Part shown: positions 63,795-64,000 of the stretch, piece by piece
Position numbering within the stretch: the first letter of the stretch is position 1
How the letters are laid out: the number at the start of each line of letters is the position of its first letter
Assembly: GCF_001281525.1 (NCBI RefSeq)
Contig: NZ_LGCI01000003.1
Coordinates: forward strand, 124,231-188,230
Length of the DNA: 64,000 nt
Direction: 5' to 3'
Source: Lysinibacillus macroides
Lineage (GTDB): Bacteria; Bacillota; Bacilli; Bacillales_A; Planococcaceae
Translations under genes and position numbers: made by a program
Notes under the pieces: generated by a model
Told to the model about the DNA's origin: nothing
Seen by the model: only the letters and a program-made list of their open reading frames with translations
Database searches by the model: none

Positions 63795-64000
63795 TTAATT
63801 TTTTTGTAATTGTAAATGGGCTTCTTTTTCTTTTACTAAAGGAATGACCTTTTCACCAAAAGCCTTCAAATCCTCCTCATAATGCAAAAAGCCTGTTAGT
63901 ACAATATTGATACCAATTTTCTTTAATTCAATAATTCGATCAGCAACTTGCTCAGCAGTACCAATTAACCTTGTTTTAAAGCCATCATTATACTGAATAA
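63795..64000 (-). CDS. LLM-class flavin monooxygenase (SfnG-like), C-terminal part only
   Basis: The gene enters from beyond the right edge of the window; only the last 68 codons are seen. They read RLIGTAEQVADRIIELKKIG, then a typical GFLHYEEDLKAFGEKVIPLV, which matches the C-terminal end of dimethylsulfone monooxygenase SfnG and related SsuD-type enzymes. It is the most upstream visible gene of the organosulfur unit. The start and active-site region are outside the window. Confidence 0.75.
   Translation of the reverse strand, partial: IQYNDGFKTRLIGTAEQVADRIIELKKIGINIVLTGFLHYEEDLKAFGEKVIPLVKEKEAHLQLQKN

Noticed and set aside
1..64000. CRISPR arrays, tRNA or rRNA genes, prophage or integrative element ends
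   Set aside because: No regularly spaced repeats, cloverleaf-like genes, integrase or phage genes were seen; the only mobile elements supported are the two insertion sequences.

Overview
The window is low-GC Gram-positive DNA. Shine-Dalgarno sequences are strong (AGGAGG type), TTG and GTG starts are frequent, and Rho-independent terminators are common. The gene content (SLH-anchored surface protein, seven-gene Mrp antiporter, CstR-type sensor, BCCT carrier, many catabolic and organosulfur genes) best fits an aerobic Bacillales member such as Lysinibacillus. That genus is an inference from gene content. I see no tRNA, rRNA, CRISPR array, phage module or replication origin.

Layout. (1) 0-5.4 kb: a BspA-type leucine-rich-repeat/SLH surface protein gene on the minus strand, split by a complete IS4-family element (2649-4192) with 17-bp inverted repeats and a 9-bp target duplication; removing the element restores one 1236-aa frame. 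(2) 5.6-9.3 kb: a multidomain hybrid sensor kinase and its response regulator, followed by a tiny remnant of an SLH gene 3' end. (3) 9.6-15.3 kb: mrpABCDEFG with a long leader containing palindromes, divergent from a KdpD-like USP-domain protein. (4) 16.7-24.8 kb: a Fsr-type MFS exporter, a YetF-like protein, a CBS protein, a yxlEFG-like ABC operon, a phosphatase/PfkB kinase pair, a GNAT enzyme and an EamA transporter. (5) 25.0-31.5 kb: a five-gene operon with an ABC importer, an argininosuccinate-lyase-superfamily enzyme and a BadF-type kinase; its substrate is unknown. (6) 32.9-44.2 kb: an orphan catabolic locus. An ADH, an ALDH and an aspartase-like lyase lie on the minus strand; an enolase-superfamily enzyme, AldA-like ALDH, Fe-ADH and BCCT carrier lie on the plus strand; IclR and AraC regulators sit in between. 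(7) 44.3-48.5 kb: CstR, a glycosyltransferase with a degenerate DxD motif, and a Sel1-repeat gene split by an IS630-family element; excision again restores the frame. (8) 48.5-55.5 kb: a small oxidase-like membrane protein, a two-component system, a GntR/DUF1648 operon, a malate synthase remnant, isocitrate lyase and a divergent LytTR regulator. (9) 55.7-64.0 kb: organosulfur assimilation genes on the minus strand (SfnG-like partial gene, three acyl-CoA-dehydrogenase-fold monooxygenase candidates, an NtaA/DmoA-type monooxygenase, ssuE, ssuD), with a stand-alone riboflavin kinase and a YezD protein downstream.

The most informative observations are: a nearly identical inverted repeat (TTTGTTATA-N7-TATAACAAA) in front of both the GntR gene (52.6 kb) and the yxlEFG-like ABC operon (21.5 kb), which predicts a split regulon; the ABC/lyase/kinase operon and the BCCT/enolase-superfamily locus, two candidate undescribed catabolic systems; the reduced malate synthase beside an intact isocitrate lyase; and the two insertion sequences whose interrupted genes can be rebuilt exactly.
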